In this document: one piece after another, positions 25,845 to 35,942 of the stretch
Position numbering within the stretch: the stretch's first letter is position 1
How the letters are laid out: each line of letters begins with the position of its first letter
From: Campylobacter sp. MIT 99-7217
GTDB taxonomy: Bacteria; Campylobacterota; Campylobacteria; Campylobacterales; Campylobacteraceae
DNA length: 64,000 bases
NCBI RefSeq assembly: GCF_006864365.1
Contig: NZ_QHLJ01000004.1
Location: 62,001 to 126,000 of the forward strand
Direction of reading: 5' to 3'
Notes under the pieces: model-generated
Told to the model about the DNA's origin: nothing
The model's input: the letters and a program-made list of their open reading frames with translations, nothing else
Databases searched by the model: none
Position numbers and translations under genes: made by a program

Positions 25845-27005
25845 ATGATAAATTCTAAAGATGATTTTATGCTTTTGCTAAAACAAATCGAGCAAAGACC
25901 AAACTACAAAAAACCAAAAGCCTTTGGTATCGCAAGGCTTGACAGAGGACAACTGAACAAAAACAAAATTCTACAAGCAAGCTTTGGACTTGTAAATTTC
26001 GAGCAAAACTACGGCTCAGCGGCGGTTCTTTTGGAAAGTTTTATGCAAAGAGGCGTTGAGATAGACTTTTCTCAAAGCGAATTTGTGATGAGCCTAAGCA
26101 TGGCTGATATCGACTTTGCTCTTGAGTGCTTTAAGCCTTTTTTGGACGAGGACGGACATCAAAATATCGAGCTTTTAAAGCTGGTTAAGGATAAATTTAA
26201 AGATGATGAATTTGCCTTTGTTTGTATGTTTGAGGATAAAGAGCCGCAAAGTGTGGAGTGTATTTATCTTAAGCTTTATTTGCTTTCTTTGAAAAAAGTG
26301 CCTTTGAGAAGCTTAAATTTAAACGGGGCTTTTGGCAAGCTTTGCAACGCTGCTTGGAGCGATAACAAGCCTATCGAACTTGAATGGCTAAGAGCAAATG
26401 AAATGCGTCTTAAAATGAGCAATCAATACCCAAGGATTGATTTTGTCGATAAATTCCCAAGATTTTTAGCCCACATTATCCCAGAGGATAATACGAGAAT
26501 TTTAGAAAGCTCTAAGGTTCGAATGGGTGCGGTGCTTGCAGGAGGCACGACTATAATGCCAGGAGCTGCTTATGTGAATTTTAACGCAGGAACTACAGGT
26601 GCTTGCATGGTAGAAGGACGCATTAGCTCAAGCGTGGTTGTGGGTGAGGGTACTGATGTTGGCGGTGGTGCTAGTATTTTAGGCGTTTTAAGTGGCACAA
26701 GTGGCAATGCTATCAGCGTCGGTAAGGCTTGTTTGCTTGGGGCAAATTCGGTTACCGGCGTTCCTTTGGGGGATAATTGCATAGTTGATGCGGGCATTGC
26801 TGTGCTTGAGGGAACAAAATTCGCACTTAAAGATAAAGATGAGCTTGCAAAACTTAATCCAAATTTTGACTTTTCAAAAGAAATTTACAAGGGTATCGAG
26901 CTTTGCGGTTTAAATGGACTACATTTCCGCCAAGATAGCCAAAGTGGTAAAATGATCGTAGCTTTAAATAAAAAGGCTGTGAAGTTAAACGAGGCTTTAC
27001 ATTAA
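25845..27005 (+). CDS. dapD: tetrahydrodipicolinate N-succinyltransferase
   Basis: 386 aa. Acylates tetrahydrodipicolinate in the succinylase branch of lysine and meso-diaminopimelate synthesis. The C-terminal half is a left-handed beta-helix of hexapeptide repeats (VRMGAVLAGGTTIMPGAAYVNFNAGTTG region), followed by SSVVVGEGTDVGGGASILG. The long N-terminal domain and total length match the Campylobacter DapD type (C. jejuni Cj1605c). Single-gene transcript: own promoter upstream and hairpin downstream. Confidence 0.95.
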   Translation: MINSKDDFMLLLKQIEQRPNYKKPKAFGIARLDRGQLNKNKILQASFGLVNFEQNYGSAAVLLESFMQRGVEIDFSQSEFVMSLSMADIDFALECFKPFLDEDGHQNIELLKLVKDKFKDDEFAFVCMFEDKEPQSVECIYLKLYLLSLKKVPLRSLNLNGAFGKLCNAAWSDNKPIELEWLRANEMRLKMSNQYPRIDFVDKFPRFLAHIIPEDNTRILESSKVRMGAVLAGGTTIMPGAAYVNFNAGTTGACMVEGRISSSVVVGEGTDVGGGASILGVLSGTSGNAISVGKACLLGANSVTGVPLGDNCIVDAGIAVLEGTKFALKDKDELAKLNPNFDFSKEIYKGIELCGLNGLHFRQDSQSGKMIVALNKKAVKLNEALH

Positions 27006-27013
27006 TACTAATC

Positions 27014-27044
27014 AAGGCTTAAGCCAAATGAAAGCTTAAGCCTT
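27014..27044 (+). terminator. terminator of dapD
   Basis: AAGGCTTAAGC, 9-nt loop, GCTTAAGCCTT: an 11-bp perfect stem, 9 nt after the dapD stop. No strong T run follows. Confidence 0.6.
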
Positions 27045-27093
27045 AAAATACTGATAAATTCTTATTTTACCTCGATTTATCCAAACCAAGCTT

Positions 27094-27396
27094 TTATCTT
27101 GCTTGATTATTTTTATCGATCAAGTCAAAAAGCTTGTTGATCTGATTTTTTTCTATCTGCTTAAGCCCATCTTCATAAACTTTTGTTTGAGCGTAAGAAA
27201 TAAAGCTATTTTTAGCCTTTGAGATATCAAGATCTAAATTCTCAAAAGAACTTGTTTTTTGTTCTTGCTCCTCTTCTTCTTTTTTGAGCTTATTTAAAGT
27301 GGCTTGAAACTCATCTGCGTTCAACTCTTTTTCTTTGATCTTTGAAGAGGTGCTAAATACTCTATCATAAGAGTTTTCATTGATTTTGTCTAACAT
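27094..27396 (-). CDS. small helical protein downstream of the dynamin pair
   Basis: 100 aa; syntenic with C. jejuni Cj0413. There is no signal peptide or membrane segment. The sequence is almost entirely charged and helix-forming; the middle (NADEFQATLNKLKKEEEEQEQK) is coiled-coil-like and the rest has Lys/Asn-rich amphipathic helices. No catalytic motif is seen. It follows the second dynamin-like gene by 44 nt on the same strand. The shared operon position in C. jejuni suggests a partner or adaptor for the dynamin pair; that is inference. Confidence 0.7.
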   Translation of the reverse strand: MLDKINENSYDRVFSTSSKIKEKELNADEFQATLNKLKKEEEEQEQKTSSFENLDLDISKAKNSFISYAQTKVYEDGLKQIEKNQINKLFDLIDKNNQAR

Positions 27397-27440
27397 ATTT
27401 TACTCCTTTTTGCAAAATATAAGCAAAAAGCATTCCAAAA

Positions 27441-29270
27441 TCACAGAGTATTTAAATTTTCTTTCACTTTTAAGATCAGCTCCAAACGGCGTTTAAGCTC
27501 TTTTTTTTGATCCAAAATCAAGCCTCTTTTTTCTTTAATAAGCTTGGTTATACTTTCAAAATACTGCTTTATGATCCTTGAAATCACCGGTTTATCCACA
27601 AGCAAAGCCTCAAATTCGTAAACATTAAGCTCAGTTAAAACCCTTTCATAAATTTCACTTTTTTTAGGATAAAACAAAGAAAACTCCGTGCTATCAAGCT
27701 CGTAAAATGTGCGACTTTCATTGATCTTACGACTAAAAAAGCTAAGGGTGAGCTTGGTGGCGTTTTCGTAGTTTGCAAAGGCTTTGAGATTAAGCTTTTC
27801 TAGGAAAAGATCAAGTTCTAAGGTATTTTTAAACAAAGCATTTTCAAAATCCTTTAAAAAATGCTCCTCGCTTGCATTACAAAAGGCTCTTAGCTCGCCA
27901 AAATTTGCCTCACTTTGCAAGATATCATCTTTTTGGATATTTGAAAACCTAGCTTTGAAAAGCAAAATTTCATTTTGCAAGCTTTCAAAGCTTGTATTCA
28001 AGCCTTGTTTAAGATCTTTAAAAGAGCTTTCAAGCTCAAATTTGATCTTTTTAAACTCCTTATTCATCACATCAGTATGATAAAACATCGCTAAAAACGC
28101 ATCATCGCTTGAAATAAAAGGCGTTTTATACTCAAATCTTGCATACAAATCTTTTTTCAAAAAGCCCTTAGCCTCCTTGTAATAAAAGGCTTCCTTTTCT
28201 TTTACAAAAGTAAAAATCTCAGTTGAAATCCGCTCGCTTATGCCCTTTAAAAGATCTAAAATTTGATGATTTAAAATCTTCACCCTAGCAAGCATTTGCA
28301 AAGAAAACTCTTCTAAATACTGCTCATAAGCCTTAAATTTAGCCTCAAGCTCATCAAAAACGCTTTCAAAAAGTGCATTTTCTTGCTCTAAAATTTCACA
28401 AATTTCAAGTAGCTTTCTTTGGGTAAAATCTTGCTTTAAAGCCTTTGTATCAAGGCTTTTTAAGAAATTTAGCAAGGCGTTAAAATTTGAATGCTCATAA
28501 CTTTTTTCACTTTGTGCCTGCTTACAAGAAATGGCAATGACTTCTTTAAAATACTTTGAAAACACGCTTTTAGCATAGTTTAAGACATTTTCAAGCTCGG
28601 CTTCATTAAGCTTATCTTTTTGATTTAAAACGCAAATGCTAGAGCTTCCCAAGAGCCTTAAATTCGCCTTTATCGCATCTTCTTCGCTTTTTTTGCCTGC
28701 ATTATCAATAAGGCTTAGCCAAATGGCTGCGTGCGTGTTTTTAAGCTCTTCAAAGGTCGTTTGCGTATCTATTTCATTAGCATTAAGCCCCGGAGTATCC
28801 ACAAGAATGATATTTTCAAGCAAAGAAATAGGTGCGTAAAGGTGCAAACTCTTAGCTTCTTTTAAGCCCTTTCTTTGATCAGTATAAAGCTCAAGCTTGC
28901 TTATATCGGTGATTTCATCGCTTCCATCTTCAAATTCAACCCTCAAAAAATACTCTTTTGCAAAGTGTAAAAAAGTGGGCTTAAAAGTAACAGGCACAGC
29001 ACCTGTGGGCAAAACTTCTTTTTTTAAGATCAAATTTAAAAGGCTTGATTTTCCGCTTGAAAACTGCCCGATGATCGCTACTTGAATATTTCTTTCAAGG
29101 CTAAAAACAAGCTCTTTAAGCTCCTTTTTCAAAGCAGAACTCAAATGCATAAAAGGCTCATTTAAGCTTTGACACAAAGCCTTAATGCGTCCTTCAAAAC
29201 TTTCATCAAAGCTTTGCTTGTAAGCCTTTTCATAAGCGTTTATAAAATCATTTAAGATATTAATTTGCAT
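27441..29270 (-). CDS. dynamin-like protein 2 (Cj0412 family)
   Basis: 609 aa. GTPase motifs: G1 GQFSSGKSS (68-76), G3 DTPGLN (about 158-163) and G4 NQKD (about 217). Long flanking helices form the bundle and trunk of a bacterial dynamin-like protein; the region around 330-400 may be the membrane-binding tip. C. jejuni Cj0411 and Cj0412 form a heterotetramer that tethers membranes (recalled published structure). This is the Cj0412 partner. Its ATG at 29270 overlaps the end of the Cj0411-like gene by 11 nt, ensuring coupled synthesis. Confidence 0.9.
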   Translation of the reverse strand: MQINILNDFINAYEKAYKQSFDESFEGRIKALCQSLNEPFMHLSSALKKELKELVFSLERNIQVAIIGQFSSGKSSLLNLILKKEVLPTGAVPVTFKPTFLHFAKEYFLRVEFEDGSDEITDISKLELYTDQRKGLKEAKSLHLYAPISLLENIILVDTPGLNANEIDTQTTFEELKNTHAAIWLSLIDNAGKKSEEDAIKANLRLLGSSSICVLNQKDKLNEAELENVLNYAKSVFSKYFKEVIAISCKQAQSEKSYEHSNFNALLNFLKSLDTKALKQDFTQRKLLEICEILEQENALFESVFDELEAKFKAYEQYLEEFSLQMLARVKILNHQILDLLKGISERISTEIFTFVKEKEAFYYKEAKGFLKKDLYARFEYKTPFISSDDAFLAMFYHTDVMNKEFKKIKFELESSFKDLKQGLNTSFESLQNEILLFKARFSNIQKDDILQSEANFGELRAFCNASEEHFLKDFENALFKNTLELDLFLEKLNLKAFANYENATKLTLSFFSRKINESRTFYELDSTEFSLFYPKKSEIYERVLTELNVYEFEALLVDKPVISRIIKQYFESITKLIKEKRGLILDQKKELKRRLELILKVKENLNTL

Positions 29271-31455
29271 TCAAAAGCTCCTTTGAAAGCTCGTTTAGTT
29301 TGGCGATTTTTTCTAAATTTGCTTCAAGGCTTAAATTTGAATTTAGGCTTTTATCGTTTAAATTTTGCAATGTTTTTTCAAGGCTTGCAAGCTTCTCATT
29401 TTGTAAGTTTTCATGAATTTTAAGCCTTTGTTCTAAAAAGTAAAAAAAGCTTGCGTTAATGTTTAAATCCTTTAAAAGCTTTTCAAGCTCAAAGCTTTTA
29501 AAGCCCTCATTTATGCACTCATCTAGGTTTTTTTCAAGGATATAAATTTCATTTTTTTCCTGAATGATTTGTGAAATTTGCATTCTTAAAAGCATAAATT
29601 TCTCATCACTAAAAATATCTTCTATGCTCTTGCTAAGCTTGGTTTTAAACTCCTCAAAGCCATTTTCAAAATCATCTTTTAAAAAGTCATATTTTAAACT
29701 CAAATTCATCTTTAAATCATCGATTTTTTTGAGATTTTCAAATTTTATCTCCCTTAAAATATCGCTAATGCCATCTTTTACGCTGATATCAACGATATTT
29801 AAAATGCGTGTAAGATTTGGTTTTAAAGACTTTTCTTTGAGATATTTTAGCTCATCAAGCAATCTTTGCTTAAGCTTTTTAGCCAAAAGCAAGAGTAAAT
29901 TTTCCACGCCAAATTTTGTATTTTCAAGTTTTAAAATGCTTGCTTTAATCTCATCTTTTGCCTTTAAAAGTGCTTCTTTTTGAGCTTTTAGCTCTAAAAA
30001 TAGTCCTTGACTTTGCTCGTGAAGTCCTTGGGTGCTTTCTAAAATAAGCTTGTTTTGAAGCTCGTAAGCATTTAACGAGTTTTTAAGCTCTAAAAGCAGT
30101 TCTTTTTTATAAGAAGCAAGCATAATCTTGCTTTTTTCGCCCCTAAAAAGCTCTTTAAACAAATACTCCTCAAGCTCCTTAAGACCACTTTTTTCAAAGT
30201 CTTGTTTGCTTGCTAAGCCCTTATAAAAATCGCTCGCCCTTTTTGCGCTCACACACAAAAAATCAATCTTTTCAACCAAATTTTCATTCACGCCCTCAAG
30301 GCTTAAAAGCCTTTTTTTAAGGCTTTCTTTGGTGTAGCTAACCACCTCATCAAGCTCTTTTTGACTGAGCAAATCAGCCTTAGTTAGCACAATCAAAAAT
30401 TTACTAAGACGAGAGTTTAAAAGGCAGGAAATAAGAAACTCAGAATCCTTTTGTGTAAGGCTTTGCGAGGCATTCATAAGGTGGATTAAAAAATCACTTT
30501 CTTTGAGGTATTCTTGAGTTAGGATTTCTCTTTGAACCACCACATCATCAAGTCCGGGAGTATCTACAATGCAAATATTTTCTTTTAAAAAGCTCAGTTT
30601 GCTTTGAATTTCTATCTTTTTGATAAGGGCTGAAAGTTCATTTTTAGCCGAACTAAAATGCTTAAGCTGGGCTAAAGAGCTTTCCTTGATCAAGCCCTCA
30701 TCTTTTACAAACTCGCTTAAATCAAGCCTTTTTTCAAGCCCAGCTAAAAAAGCCTTTAAATCCTCGTTAAATTCAGCATTTTTAAGGATATTGTCCCATT
30801 CTTTTTTATCCCAAAAATAAATTTTTACCTCGTTTGAATCTCCGCCTTTGAGTATCGTTAAATTCGCCGTTTCAGGGATATTTGAAACGCCTAGAAAATC
30901 CTCTTTCAAAAGAGCGTTTAAAAGGCTTGATTTGCCAGCATTCATCACGCCTGTAATGGCTACATTAAACTGAAGGCTTTTAAATTTCTTTAAAATTTCT
31001 TCAAGCCTTTTTTTTGCAAACTCATCAAAACAAAGCTCCAAAAGGCTTAAATTTATACTTTCAAGCTCTTTTAAATCGCTCTTAAAAACAGCCTTTGCGG
31101 ATTTTTTATCAATGTTTAGCTCTTGAATGAATTTTATTATCAAGGAATTATTTGAAATTTTTTCTAAAATTTTTAATGCTTTTAAAAGATCTTCTTTGTC
31201 TAAAAAGCCTTTTTTAAGTAAATTTAGCGTGCAAATTTGAGCATTTTGGAGATTAAAAATATCCACTCTTAAATCAATTTTTTTAAAAATTTCATTAAAT
31301 TCTTTTAAGAGAAAATATCTTTCATAATTTTCATTATTTGCACTTAAAATAATAGCCGCACTTGCTTCATCAAGAGCGTTTTTATCTTTAAAATTTGCTT
31401 CAAAGTCCAAAAACTGCAGGTGATTTTGCCAAAGTTGTTCAAGGAGTTCTTTCAT
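29260..31455 (-). CDS. dynamin-like protein 1 (Cj0411 family)
   Basis: 731 aa. An all-helical N-terminal segment of about 160 residues precedes the GTPase domain: G1 GVMNAGKSS (169-177), G3 DTPGLDD (about 300) and G4 LTKADLL. A long helical stalk with coiled-coil character follows. Longer at its N-terminus than the neighbouring paralogue, as for Cj-DLP1, whose N-terminus holds the assembly domain (recalled). It lies 30 nt after frdB; that gap contains a hairpin which includes the Shine-Dalgarno sequence of this gene. Confidence 0.9.
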   Translation of the reverse strand: MKELLEQLWQNHLQFLDFEANFKDKNALDEASAAIILSANNENYERYFLLKEFNEIFKKIDLRVDIFNLQNAQICTLNLLKKGFLDKEDLLKALKILEKISNNSLIIKFIQELNIDKKSAKAVFKSDLKELESINLSLLELCFDEFAKKRLEEILKKFKSLQFNVAITGVMNAGKSSLLNALLKEDFLGVSNIPETANLTILKGGDSNEVKIYFWDKKEWDNILKNAEFNEDLKAFLAGLEKRLDLSEFVKDEGLIKESSLAQLKHFSSAKNELSALIKKIEIQSKLSFLKENICIVDTPGLDDVVVQREILTQEYLKESDFLIHLMNASQSLTQKDSEFLISCLLNSRLSKFLIVLTKADLLSQKELDEVVSYTKESLKKRLLSLEGVNENLVEKIDFLCVSAKRASDFYKGLASKQDFEKSGLKELEEYLFKELFRGEKSKIMLASYKKELLLELKNSLNAYELQNKLILESTQGLHEQSQGLFLELKAQKEALLKAKDEIKASILKLENTKFGVENLLLLLAKKLKQRLLDELKYLKEKSLKPNLTRILNIVDISVKDGISDILREIKFENLKKIDDLKMNLSLKYDFLKDDFENGFEEFKTKLSKSIEDIFSDEKFMLLRMQISQIIQEKNEIYILEKNLDECINEGFKSFELEKLLKDLNINASFFYFLEQRLKIHENLQNEKLASLEKTLQNLNDKSLNSNLSLEANLEKIAKLNELSKELLNAN

Positions 31456-31460
31456 AGGAG

Positions 31461-31482
31461 TTTCCCCTTAAAAAAGGGGAAA
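31461..31482 (-). promoter_or_regulatory. hairpin enclosing the ribosome-binding site of the dynamin operon
   Basis: Plus strand TTTCCCCTT, loop AAAA, AAGGGGAAA (9-bp stem). On the transcript the 3' arm reads AAGGGGAAA and lies 5 nt before the ATG at 31455. Its AAGGGG is the only Shine-Dalgarno candidate. The hairpin lacks a following U run, so it fits a translational or mRNA-stability element better than a full terminator after frdB. Confidence 0.6.
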
Positions 31483-31485
31483 TTG

Positions 31486-32211
31486 TTATTTGTTTCTTTG
31501 AGCCACAAGTTGTCTTCTCATGTAAGCAATTTTACTTTGAAGTGGCAGCTGTTTAGGGCAGTTATCCTCACAAGCAAGCAAAGACATACAACCAAAAACG
31601 CCATCATCATCGCCCACAAGCTCGTAAAAATCCTCTACACTTCTATGATCGTGTGGATCTTGCAAATAACGAGCTGTTCTTAAAAGCCCTGTTGCTGCGA
31701 TGAAATTTGGACGCATAAGCTTGGTTGCACAGCTTGCAACGCAAATTCCACACTCGATACAACGATCAAGCTCAAAAGTTTCATCAGCCACGGCTGGTTC
31801 GATCTTTTCTTCTATCTTGGAAATATCGGTTTCTTTTTCGTTATGCACCCAGCTTTCCACTCTTTTACACATAGCCTCAAACCACTCGCCTGTATTTACG
31901 CTCAAATCCTTGATATGTCTAAACGCTGGCATAGGCATAAGCTCTATAACACCATCTTCATAGTCTTTTGTCAAGGTCTTGCAAGCAAGTTTTGGAACGC
32001 CGTTGATCATCATCGCACAACTTCCACAAATTCCAGCCCTACAAACAAAGTCAAAGCTAAGATCAGCGTCCATTTTTTCGCGGATCAAAGTAAGGCAAAC
32101 AAAAACCGTCATAAAAGGAGTTTCCTCAAGCTCATAGCTCACAAAATGTGGCTTTGAAATTTTGCTTAAAGGGTTATATTTAAACGCTTTTATTGTTAAT
32201 TTTCTACTCAT
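31486..32211 (-). CDS. frdB: fumarate reductase iron-sulfur subunit
   Basis: 241 aa. Passes electrons from FrdC haems to FrdA. Three cluster sites are visible: [2Fe-2S] in CRAGICGSC with a later Cys, [4Fe-4S] in [11 protein letters not shown], and [3Fe-4S] in the [12 protein letters not shown] region. The start overlaps the frdA stop by 8 nt. In C. jejuni the Frd enzyme is also the only succinate dehydrogenase (recalled), so it serves both directions. Confidence 0.96.
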   Translation of the reverse strand: MSRKLTIKAFKYNPLSKISKPHFVSYELEETPFMTVFVCLTLIREKMDADLSFDFVCRAGICGSCAMMINGVPKLACKTLTKDYEDGVIELMPMPAFRHIKDLSVNTGEWFEAMCKRVESWVHNEKETDISKIEEKIEPAVADETFELDRCIECGICVASCATKLMRPNFIAATGLLRTARYLQDPHDHRSVEDFYELVGDDDGVFGCMSLLACEDNCPKQLPLQSKIAYMRRQLVAQRNK

Positions 32212-34195
32212 AATCCACTCCTATTCTTTGATTTAAGGCTTTGTATTTTGGCTGTAATTCATAAGGCATTAAAGCGTGCTGAATTTCATGACGGCTTTTG
32301 CCCTCGCTTTCCATTTTTTCGCGAATCGTATCAACTTCAGCTTGTCTTTTTTCGCTGAGTGGATTTTCGATGATATTACCTTTTGCGCCGTATCCTCTAA
32401 AGGCTGGTGGCATTTCCATTTTCATAATGTCAAGCTCATCATATTCTACATGTGGTAGAGTATCGCCTTCTTTCCACGAAGTAAGCGTTCTTTTCATCCA
32501 GTTTAAATCATCTCTTTTTGGATAATCCTCTCTGTAATGTGCACCCCTGCTTTCTGTCCTTAAAAGAGCACCATAAGCTACGCAAAGAGCGACTTTAAGC
32601 ATTCTTGGAACTCTGTAAGCTTCTTCAAGCTCTGGATTTGCAGCGTCAAGTTCTTTAGCATGAACCTTTACATCTAAAGATTTTTTATAAAGTTCTTCAA
32701 GCTCATCAACAGCTTCTTTTAATCCCTCGCCTGTTCTAAAGATAGCCACTTTATCCCACATGATTTCTTTCATTCTATTTTTGATCTCAAAGACATTGTG
32801 TTTGCCCTCTTTTTGAGTAAGAGACTTAAGATAATCATACTCTTTGCTTAGAAAATCCTTGACTAAATTTGTATCAATGCTTTCGCCGTTATTTTTACAA
32901 TAATCAGCAAAATAATCTCCCACAATCATACCCGCAACAACGGTTTCAGCACATGAGTTTCCACCCAAGCGATTAAAGCCGTGCATATCCCAGCAAGCTG
33001 CTTCTCCGCACGCAAAAAGACCATTTAACCACTGACTTTCGCCTGTTGGCTTGGTGCGAATTCCACCCATAGAATAATGCTGCATAGGTAAAACCGGAGC
33101 CCAACCCTTAGGACCCTCATCAGCTGGATCAATGCCATTAAAGGTTTTGCAAATATCTTGAACATCGCGTAGATTTTTTTCCACATGAGCGCGTCCTAAG
33201 ATCGAAATATCAAGCCATAAATGATCCCCATAAGGACTTTTTACGCCTTTTCCTTTGCGGATATGTTCCATCATTCTACGACTTACAACATCACGGCTTG
33301 CAAGCTCTTTTTTTTCTGGCTCATAATCAGGCATAAAGCGATATCCATCAACATCACGCAAAATTCCACCATCTCCACGACAACCCTCAGTAAGCAAAAT
33401 TCCACTTGGAACGATAGGGGTTGGGTGAAACTGCACCGCTTCCATATTTGAAAGCCTACAAAGACCTGTTTCAAGAGCGATAGCTGCACCTGTTCCCTCG
33501 CAAATCACCGCATTTGTAGTTTGTTTGTAAATTCTACCATAGCCACCTGTTGCTATCATGGTGCCACGAGCCACATAAGCGATAAGTTGTCCGTTTGTAA
33601 GATCTCTTGCGATAACGCCTATACATCTTTTGCCATCGTGCATTACACGCACAGCTTCCATTCTGTCGATAATTTTAACTTGATTTTTAATCGCCTCATT
33701 TGCCACACCATAAAGCATACAATGCCCTGTTGCATCGGCTATGAAACAGGTTCTCCACTTTTTAGTTCCGCCAAAATCCCTTGCGTTGATAAGTCCGTGT
33801 GCTTCTTCTTTTTCTTCTATTACCGTTTTTTGAGCGTTGATAACAACTGTTCTAGGTCCTTTTGTAACCCTAGTCCAAGGAACGCCCCATGCTGCAAGCT
33901 CACGCACTGCTTTTGGAGCTGTTTGAGCAAACATTCTTGCTACTTCTTGATCACAACCCCAATCGCTTCCCTTAACTGTATCTGCAAAGTGCAAATCTTC
34001 ATTATCGCCCTCGCCTTTTGCACCATTTCCCAAACTTGCTTGCATACCGCCTTGCACAGCAGCTGAGTGCGAGCGTTTTACCGGGCAGATACTTAAAAGA
34101 GTTACACTTTGCCCACTTTTTGCTACCTCAATGGCTGCTCTAAGTCCTGCTAAACCACCACCTATAACCAAAGCATCGCTGTATTGTATATTCAT
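32204..34195 (-). CDS. frdA: fumarate reductase flavoprotein subunit
   Basis: 663 aa. Reduces fumarate at a covalent FAD. The dinucleotide motif GGGLAGL (12-18) and the FAD-linking His43 in [13 protein letters not shown] are present. The [11 protein letters not shown] segment and a C-terminal [14 protein letters not shown] block carry substrate-binding residues. Length and the C-terminal extension match the Wolinella type (FrdCAB order). 12 nt separate it from frdC. Confidence 0.97.
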   Translation of the reverse strand: MNIQYSDALVIGGGLAGLRAAIEVAKSGQSVTLLSICPVKRSHSAAVQGGMQASLGNGAKGEGDNEDLHFADTVKGSDWGCDQEVARMFAQTAPKAVRELAAWGVPWTRVTKGPRTVVINAQKTVIEEKEEAHGLINARDFGGTKKWRTCFIADATGHCMLYGVANEAIKNQVKIIDRMEAVRVMHDGKRCIGVIARDLTNGQLIAYVARGTMIATGGYGRIYKQTTNAVICEGTGAAIALETGLCRLSNMEAVQFHPTPIVPSGILLTEGCRGDGGILRDVDGYRFMPDYEPEKKELASRDVVSRRMMEHIRKGKGVKSPYGDHLWLDISILGRAHVEKNLRDVQDICKTFNGIDPADEGPKGWAPVLPMQHYSMGGIRTKPTGESQWLNGLFACGEAACWDMHGFNRLGGNSCAETVVAGMIVGDYFADYCKNNGESIDTNLVKDFLSKEYDYLKSLTQKEGKHNVFEIKNRMKEIMWDKVAIFRTGEGLKEAVDELEELYKKSLDVKVHAKELDAANPELEEAYRVPRMLKVALCVAYGALLRTESRGAHYREDYPKRDDLNWMKRTLTSWKEGDTLPHVEYDELDIMKMEMPPAFRGYGAKGNIIENPLSEKRQAEVDTIREKMESEGKSRHEIQHALMPYELQPKYKALNQRIGVDYE

Positions 34196-34207
34196 AATAT
34201 CTACTCC

Positions 34208-34957
34208 TTATTGATTTTGCATATAGGTTGGCACATAACGAGAACCTACTTGATGATCACTTAAGCCTACTTTCAAATACGCTACCATAGTAAGCAAACC
34301 AAGAACGATAAAAAATACACTCACAGCCCATTTTAAAGCCTTAAGTTTTTTGCGACTTTTTCTTGCATCACTTCCTTCAAACCAACCCCATTTAACACAA
34401 AGCCTATAAAGTCCTATACCTCCATGAAGTTCTACTGCAAAAAGCAAGATGAGATAAAAGGGCCACATTTGAAGCATTCTCTCGCCTGAACCGTAAGGAT
34501 CTATAGTTTGCGGATAAAAAAACATCATTCCCAAATGAAAAGACGCAAAAAAGAATAAAATAAAGCCTGTGATAAACTGCACAAACCATAAATTTGTATC
34601 CCCATGTTTAATCAGCTTCATTTGTGTACGCAAAATTTGGTATTGCCTAAAATTAATAGGAAATTTCCTAACAGCTGCTCCTGCATGCACAATAAACACC
34701 ACAAAAACAATGAATACAATACAGGATACCACCCAAGGCTGAGGTTCGCCAAAGATAAAGTTTCCTTCAAACATCTTAGCAATTTGATACATAAAATCAT
34801 TACTGATGATGATAGTTGAGACAAAAAACATATGCCCCCACATAAAAAGCCCCAAGAAAAGTCCTGAAGCACTCTGGATAAAATCAAGCTTTGCTGGGAG
34901 CTTGCTCTTTTTACCCTCCTCACTTCGACCCAAAAAACCCTCGATAATTTGGCTCAT
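34208..34957 (-). CDS. frdC: fumarate reductase dihaem cytochrome b subunit
   Basis: 249 aa. Five membrane helices with His residues spaced for two haems b (GLFMWGHMF, IVHAGAAVRK, FASFHLGMMF, ELHGGIGLYR), as in Wolinella succinogenes FrdC, which oxidises menaquinol. I start it at ATG 34957 (M-S-Q-I-I-E-G-F-L-G), which has AAGGAG 5 nt upstream; the frame is open to 34981 without a ribosome-binding site. First gene of frdCAB; TATAAT at 34991-34996 (minus strand). Confidence 0.95.
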   Translation of the reverse strand: MSQIIEGFLGRSEEGKKSKLPAKLDFIQSASGLFLGLFMWGHMFFVSTIIISNDFMYQIAKMFEGNFIFGEPQPWVVSCIVFIVFVVFIVHAGAAVRKFPINFRQYQILRTQMKLIKHGDTNLWFVQFITGFILFFFASFHLGMMFFYPQTIDPYGSGERMLQMWPFYLILLFAVELHGGIGLYRLCVKWGWFEGSDARKSRKKLKALKWAVSVFFIVLGLLTMVAYLKVGLSDHQVGSRYVPTYMQNQ

Positions 34958-34990
34958 TTTTTCTCCTTTGTAAATTATCAAAATTGAGAA

Positions 34991-34996
34991 ATTATA
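34991..34996 (-). promoter_or_regulatory. -10 box of frdCAB
   Basis: ATTATA on plus is TATAAT toward frdC, 33 nt before its ATG. The motif sits in the 50-nt gap after lgt, so frdCAB has its own promoter. Confidence 0.55.
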
Positions 34997-35008
34997 GTAC
35001 TATAAGCC

Positions 35009-35839
35009 TTAAAAGAATTTAAATTTTTTGTTTAAATTTGATTTAAGATAAATGTAAAGTAAATAAGTTACAAAAAGCAAAATGATACTTAAAATTTGTC
35101 CCATACTTAAATTTAAAGCCAAAAGCCCAAGATTAAAATCAGGTTCTCTAAAAAACTCGCAAATAAACCTTGCTACGCAGTAACTTGCCATATAAATAAG
35201 TATAAGCTCTCCATCAAATTTTTTCTTATATCTTGCAAAATAAATAATGATAAAAATAACAATTCCTTCTAAAAAAGCCTCATAAAGCTGAGAAGGATGT
35301 CTTAAAGCTCCATCAACAAAGATCCCCCAAGATACATCGGTAATGCGTCCAAAAAGTTCTTGATTTAAAAAATTCCCTATCCTGCCAAAAGTATAAGCCA
35401 GAGGCACAGAAAGTGCGACTAGATCAAGATAAAGCCATAAATTTTGTTTCTTTTTTTTACAAAATATAAAAGTTGCGATAAAAAATCCCGCAACAGCACC
35501 ATGAAAGCTCATTCCACGAATGCCTACAAAATTGCCATTTTGATCAAAGGGATTAAAAATTTGCCAAGGCTTTGTAAGATACCAAAGCGTATGATCATCA
35601 TAAATCAAAATATAACCAAGTCTAGCTCCTAAAATCACCCCAAGTTCAACCCAGATAAAATAACTATCAAGCATTTTATCACTGATTTTGATCTTATCTT
35701 TTTTAACAAAATATTTTGCGATAAAAAGTGCCAAAAGCAAAGCAAAAATATACATCAAACTATACCAATGCACCTTTAAACCAAATAATTCAAAAGCAAC
35801 TACATCAAAATTTGAATAAATATTTTGCCAAAATTCCAT
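35009..35839 (-). CDS. lgt: prolipoprotein diacylglyceryl transferase
   Basis: 276 aa. Transfers diacylglycerol to the lipobox Cys of lipoproteins in the inner membrane. The signature [14 protein letters not shown], with the essential Arg and Asn, is present, plus the [12 protein letters not shown] segment and about seven membrane helices. Length is normal. Located upstream of frdCAB as in C. jejuni (Cj0407). At least four predicted lipoproteins in this window would depend on it. Confidence 0.95.
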   Translation of the reverse strand: MEFWQNIYSNFDVVAFELFGLKVHWYSLMYIFALLLALFIAKYFVKKDKIKISDKMLDSYFIWVELGVILGARLGYILIYDDHTLWYLTKPWQIFNPFDQNGNFVGIRGMSFHGAVAGFFIATFIFCKKKKQNLWLYLDLVALSVPLAYTFGRIGNFLNQELFGRITDVSWGIFVDGALRHPSQLYEAFLEGIVIFIIIYFARYKKKFDGELILIYMASYCVARFICEFFREPDFNLGLLALNLSMGQILSIILLFVTYLLYIYLKSNLNKKFKFF

Positions 35840-35901
35840 ACATAAAACCTTAATTTTTTAAATCAAAGTCCAAAATATAGCAAAAAAACACTTAAATTTG
35901 A

Positions 35902-35907
35902 TATAAT
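35902..35907 (+). promoter_or_regulatory. -10 box of the HpaA-like lipoprotein gene
   Basis: TATAAT within GATATAATCAT, 36 nt before the ATG at 35943; AAGG at 35929 is the nearest ribosome-binding site. A second TATAAT (35936-35941) abuts the ATG and is too close to act. Confidence 0.45.
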
Positions 35908-35942
35908 CATAAAATATTAAAATCATCAAGGTTTGTTATAAT

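Noticed and set aside
29564-29983. 139-aa frame opposite the first dynamin gene
   Set aside because: Low-complexity Ser/Phe/Lys shadow of a helical Glu/Lys-rich coding strand; no start signal.
31456-31486. Intrinsic terminator after frdB
   Set aside because: The stem is strong but not followed by a U run, and its arm contains the next gene's Shine-Dalgarno; treated as a translational element instead.
33521-34066. 181-aa frame on the plus strand inside frdA
   Set aside because: Entirely antisense to a strongly conserved gene; composition (many Cys, His, Ser) is that of a reverse-strand shadow.
35936-35941. TATAAT right before the ATG of the HpaA-like lipoprotein
   Set aside because: Transcription would start inside the coding region; the upstream TATAAT at 35902 fits better.
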